Origin: HGM04593 sp045588345
GTDB taxonomy: Bacteria; Bacteroidota; Bacteroidia; Bacteroidales; Bacteroidaceae
DNA: 17,338 bases
Direction of reading: 5' to 3'
Assembly: GCA_045588345.1 (NCBI GenBank)
Contig: JAZNDZ010000098.1
Coordinates: 1 to 17,338 of the forward strand
Part shown: piece by piece, positions 15,260 to 17,338 of the stretch
Layout: each line of letters opens with the position of its first letter
Numbering within the stretch: the stretch's first letter is position 1
Program-made: the position numbers and the translations under genes
The notes under the pieces: model-generated
What the model saw: the letters and a program-made list of their open reading frames with translations, nothing else
Database searches by the model: none
What the model was told of the DNA's origin: nothing

Positions 15260-16399
15260 TTAGATTATTTGTCCACTCCAAAGCATTTTAAAGAAATCGA
15301 GCACATAAATCATCTCTATTCCATTTGCTTCACGTGTCATTTTATCTAACGAAACGATAATTTTTCTTGCATCGGGGTGTTCTTCGGCAAATGTCTTAAG
15401 ATTCTTTTTATGCTTGGTTTGGACCTCATCGGTAGATTTTATTTCAATAGCGATACGGGCATCACCTATTATGGCATCAACCTCTATACCTGTATATGTT
15501 CTCCAGTAAGAGAGTTTTTCTGTCGATTCGGTATAGCCCAAATAAGCGACAATCTCTTGAATGACCAGATGCTCAAAGGCGTGTCCGAATTCATCGGTAC
15601 CGCGTTTAAGGTTTGTTCTGCCCAACAGATAGTTTACAACACCAACATCGAAATAGTAGAAGCGTGGAGCCTGCACTAATTTTCTCTTAATATGCTTGGT
15701 ATATGCTGGTATTTCATATCCAACCAAAGTGTCGTACAGTATCTGGAAATAGGCTGCAACGGTTTTTGCAGACACACCGCAGTCGGCTGCTATATTCTCA
15801 TAATTCAGTATCTCGCCATCGCATATTGCGGCAACCTCCAAAAAACGTTCGAATGAAACGATGTCCCTAACCAGTGCTTCTTCTTTTATTTCTTCTTTCA
15901 AGAAAATATCAACGTATGCCTTTAAGCGTCTTGTTGCGTTTTCTATCATATAATGACGAGGAATCATACCGTTCTGAATAGCCTTATAAATGTCGAAATC
16001 AGGAATCTCGGCACTCACCAATGGGTAAAAGAACATCGGTATAGCTCTTCCACCAAGAGTGTTGGATGACTGCTTTTTCAACTTTCTTGCACTTGAGCCA
16101 CAAAGAATAAACCTTATATCCTTATTTGTCATAAGCCAATGAACTTCGTCAAGCAGTTCAGGAACCTTTGGGATCTCATCAATTATTACCAATGTTCCCG
16201 CAGGTTTATTCTGAAGCATCTCTCGAAGTAGTTCGGGGTTCTTTTGGAACCTTTTTCTAATATCGGTGTTTAGAAGGTCGTAATAGATAGTATCAGGAAA
16301 CAACTCCTTCAAAAGAGTTGATTTACCTGTCTGACGTGCTCCTAACAAGAAATTTGCATCGTCTAAGCGATTTTGAATATCTATAATACGTTTATACAT
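15260..16399 (-). CDS. AAA family ATPase with DUF4143-like C-terminus
   Basis: This is 379 residues from the chosen ATG at 16399-16397 (MYKRIID). Walker A GARQTGKST is at about residues 18-26, Walker B LVIIDEIPK near residue 75, and sensor FILCGSS near 102. The N-terminal half is a P-loop ATPase of the small family common in Bacteroidetes and archaea. The C-terminal half matches DUF4143, with a PD-(D/E)XK-like strand pattern (GIEVDAIIGDARIAIEIKS, conserved E/K and K). Such genes are frequent in accessory regions; some have been linked to defence or toxin-like roles, but no specific function is known. An upstream in-frame ATG at 16456 would add 19 residues encoded inside a direct repeat, so the 16399 start is preferred. 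A promoter-like box (16492-16499) and two 17-base direct repeats lie in the leader. It is convergent with the GIY-YIG-like gene and divergent from the XRE gene. Confidence 0.88.
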   Translation of the reverse strand: MYKRIIDIQNRLDDANFLLGARQTGKSTLLKELFPDTIYYDLLNTDIRKRFQKNPELLREMLQNKPAGTLVIIDEIPKVPELLDEVHWLMTNKDIRFILCGSSARKLKKQSSNTLGGRAIPMFFYPLVSAEIPDFDIYKAIQNGMIPRHYMIENATRRLKAYVDIFLKEEIKEEALVRDIVSFERFLEVAAICDGEILNYENIAADCGVSAKTVAAYFQILYDTLVGYEIPAYTKHIKRKLVQAPRFYYFDVGVVNYLLGRTNLKRGTDEFGHAFEHLVIQEIVAYLGYTESTEKLSYWRTYTGIEVDAIIGDARIAIEIKSTDEVQTKHKKNLKTFAEEHPDARKIIVSLDKMTREANGIEMIYVLDFFKMLWSGQII

Positions 16400-16435
16400 A
16401 ATTGGTGTACAAGTTAGTTGTTCGCTTCTAAATAT

Positions 16436-16484
16436 GCTTGAAAATCCGAATTGCAATTATTTATTTTGCTTGAAAATCCGAATT
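16436..16484 (-). repeat. Two direct 17-base repeats in the ATPase leader (possible operator)
   Basis: GCTTGAAAATCCGAATT occurs at 16436-16452 and 16468-16484, a spacing of 32 bases (about three helical turns). Both lie between the -7 box and the start codon of the ATPase gene. This arrangement suits a DNA-binding repressor acting at two sites on one face of the helix. The adjacent XRE gene is one candidate; this is inference. Confidence 0.55.
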
Positions 16485-16491
16485 ACGAATG

Positions 16492-16499
16492 CAAATATA
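16492..16499 (-). promoter_or_regulatory. Candidate -7 box for the ATPase gene
   Basis: On the minus strand this reads TATATTTG, an exact TAnnTTTG match. Transcription would start near 16485, placing both direct repeats in the leader. Weak TTG elements lie 17 and 21 bases upstream. Confidence 0.5.
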
Positions 16500-16621
16500 A
16501 AAACTTTTTCTTTTATCAATCAATTATATCATTTAAAATTTAAAACAACGTCTGCAAGTTTAGTAAAAAGCGATTTTAAAGCAATCCTCTCTGTGGTTCC
16601 TTGCAAACTACGGACCGGTCG

Positions 16622-16873
16622 ATGATTCTATGTTATACGCTTCCCCTTACGCCCTCCTCCGCTACCGCTAAGGCTTGGGAAGAGTACAATGCACAGATAT
16701 TGCTCGATGCTCGTAAGAACGCACGTTTGACACAGGCGGAACTTGCCGAGCGTATCGGTGCTGATAAGAGTTATATATCGCGCATTGAGCGAGGAATAAC
16801 AGTTCCCACTGTTGCAACCCTTTATAAGATTGCAGCCGCAATGGGGCTGACTGTTGAGTTGAAACCTATTTGA
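16622..16873 (+). CDS. XRE-family helix-turn-helix regulator (HigA-like)
   Basis: This is 83 residues from ATG at 16622. Residues about 30-60 carry the XRE helix-turn-helix (LTQAELAERIGADKSYISRIERG), followed by the usual TVPTVATLYKIAAAMGL helix pair and a terminal strand VELKPI. It resembles HigA-like and other small XRE proteins that act as antitoxins or autorepressors. A TTG at 16601 in frame would add 7 residues; the ATG is preferred. The N-terminus (residues 1-20) is atypical and may be truncated or rearranged. No toxin-like gene is seen directly upstream or downstream, so the partner may be lost. A repeat copy follows 35 bases after the stop. Neighbouring direct repeats at 16436-16484 could be its operator. 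Confidence 0.8.
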   Translation: MILCYTLPLTPSSATAKAWEEYNAQILLDARKNARLTQAELAERIGADKSYISRIERGITVPTVATLYKIAAAMGLTVELKPI

Positions 16874-16908
16874 CGAGCAATTTTCAGAGGTCATCACAAA
16901 CTTTCTTG

Positions 16909-17136
16909 AAAGTCACCATATCGTAACCCTCTGCTCTCAAATAATGAACAAAATCTACCACCTTTAAAAAGTCTCGTTTAAAGTTGGCTGTGCCTTCAAT
17001 TTCTCGCCATGGCAAAGTGCAAGCAAGCTCGCCTTTGCTCATTTGGCTTAACGAAATTGTTCGATAATCTGTCACAAATTTGCACGATGAGACAAAAGAG
17101 GATAATTCGAGAGAATTTTCCTCTTTTTTATTTTTG
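16909..17136. repeat. Terminator-containing repeat, copy 2 (long form with inserted module)
   Basis: It shares the 58-base block (16909-16966) and the GTCACAAATTTGCACG segment (17071-17086) with copy 1. Between these it carries about 76 extra bases (the core of the 86-base module listed separately) that copy 1 lacks. It ends in a terminator hairpin. A minus-strand frame of 111 codons (17219 to 16884) reads through the hairpin, the module and the block. Because it translates repeats and a terminator, I do not call it a gene. Confidence 0.8.
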
Positions 17137-17272
17137 TAATTCACTGATAATCGAGCAATTATAGAGAGGGCTTCATTACCCATCATGTTGGCTGTGCCGA
17201 CAATTTCTCGCCACGGCAAAGCGCAAGCAAGCTTGCCTTTACCCGTTTGGCTTGACGAAATTGTTCGATAAT
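16983..17272. repeat. Two direct copies of an 86-base module
   Basis: Copies lie at 16983-17068 and 17187-17272; both begin GTTGGCTGTGCC and end TTGTTCGATAAT, equal length, with 9 mismatches (mostly transitions). Each has a palindromic heart (GGCAAAGyGCAAGCAAGCyyGCCTTT): GCAAGC/GCTTGC in the second copy and GCAAAG/CTTTGC in the first. They flank the terminator at 17094-17135. One copy sits inside repeat copy 2. This is a short palindromic, possibly mobile, intergenic module. Confidence 0.8.
17094..17135 (+). terminator. Strong intrinsic terminator in repeat copy 2
   Basis: 17094-17108 pairs with 17113-17127 at 14 of 15 positions (one T-T mismatch) around a GAGA loop, followed by TTATTTTTG. 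It would stop plus-strand transcripts such as the XRE gene's. The A-rich 5' side could also act for minus-strand transcripts. Confidence 0.8.
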
Positions 17273-17297
17273 TGTCTTTTTCCTTATCCCTTATAAT

Positions 17298-17338
17298 CTA
17301 CACCGAATCAATATCCTCTAACTCATCAATAAGTTCAA
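17298..17338 (-). CDS. C-terminal tip of a gene entering from the right edge (partial)
   Basis: On the minus strand one frame reads ELIDELEDIDSV then TAG (17300-17298). The acidic, regular composition looks like a real protein end, but only 12 codons are visible and no family can be named. The 86-base module lies 26 bases beyond the stop, consistent with intergenic DNA there. Confidence 0.35.
   Translation of the reverse strand, partial: ELIDELEDIDSV

Noticed and set aside
16884..17219. 111-codon minus-strand frame after the XRE gene, considered as a toxin partner
   Set aside because: It reads through a strong terminator and two repeat modules (LPWREI appears twice because the module is duplicated) and lacks any RelE/HigB-like motif.
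1..17338. Diversity-generating retroelement in full
   Set aside because: I saw no reverse transcriptase motif (YxDD) in any open frame and no second copy of the variable tail outside the two genes, so only the target-like signature is reported.
13244..17338. Integrase or transposase marking an island
   Set aside because: No tyrosine or serine recombinase and no transposase could be recognised in the accessory part; the island idea rests only on repeats and composition.

Overview
The window looks like chromosome from a Bacteroidales bacterium (Bacteroides/Prevotella type). The evidence is BACON and FISUMP domain lipoproteins, a DUF3316-type protein, promoters of the Bacteroidetes form TAnnTTTG, and starts without Shine-Dalgarno sequences. 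No species can be named from the sequence alone.

Layout. (1) Positions 1-8089 hold a minus-strand gene train, read from right to left. It encodes an LPP20-domain exported protein, a PEGA-repeat protein with a predicted C-terminal outer-membrane barrel, a seven-repeat BACON lipoprotein ending in a FISUMP domain, a fimbrillin-like lipoprotein ending in a closely related FISUMP domain, and a two-helix membrane protein that runs off the left edge. Gaps between genes are 12-67 bases, so this is probably one envelope/surface operon. (2) Positions 8090-8417 are a divergent promoter region. (3) Positions 8418-13154 are a plus-strand, higher-GC operon: topoisomerase IV subunit A (parC), a DUF3316-like exported protein and an S41-family lipoprotein peptidase. 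(4) Positions 13176-13383 hold a promoter, tRNA-Leu(UAG) and a double, mutually exclusive hairpin. (5) Positions 13381-13654 hold three tandem units of a structured repeat whose stems co-vary. (6) From about 13655 the DNA becomes visibly AT-rich and accessory in character: a long, nested structured-RNA candidate (13881-14034), a TM2 protein, a degenerate GIY-YIG-like protein, a DUF4143-type AAA ATPase and an XRE-family regulator. These are interleaved with two copies of a terminator-containing repeat, one of which carries an extra 76-base module. At the right edge the last 12 codons of a minus-strand gene enter.

The strongest leads are as follows. The 60-codon C-terminal tails of the two FISUMP genes differ by 25 amino-acid replacements but only 3 synonymous changes, although the DNA just upstream shows ordinary synonymous drift. 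This resembles a diversity-generating or cassette-exchange system, but no reverse transcriptase or template repeat is visible in the window. The three-unit repeat array after the tRNA keeps its architecture through compensatory base changes. The nested hairpin at 13881-14002 looks like an undescribed or unassigned ncRNA or leader. The parC operon is ordinary housekeeping. The surface operon and the accessory region probably differ between strains.
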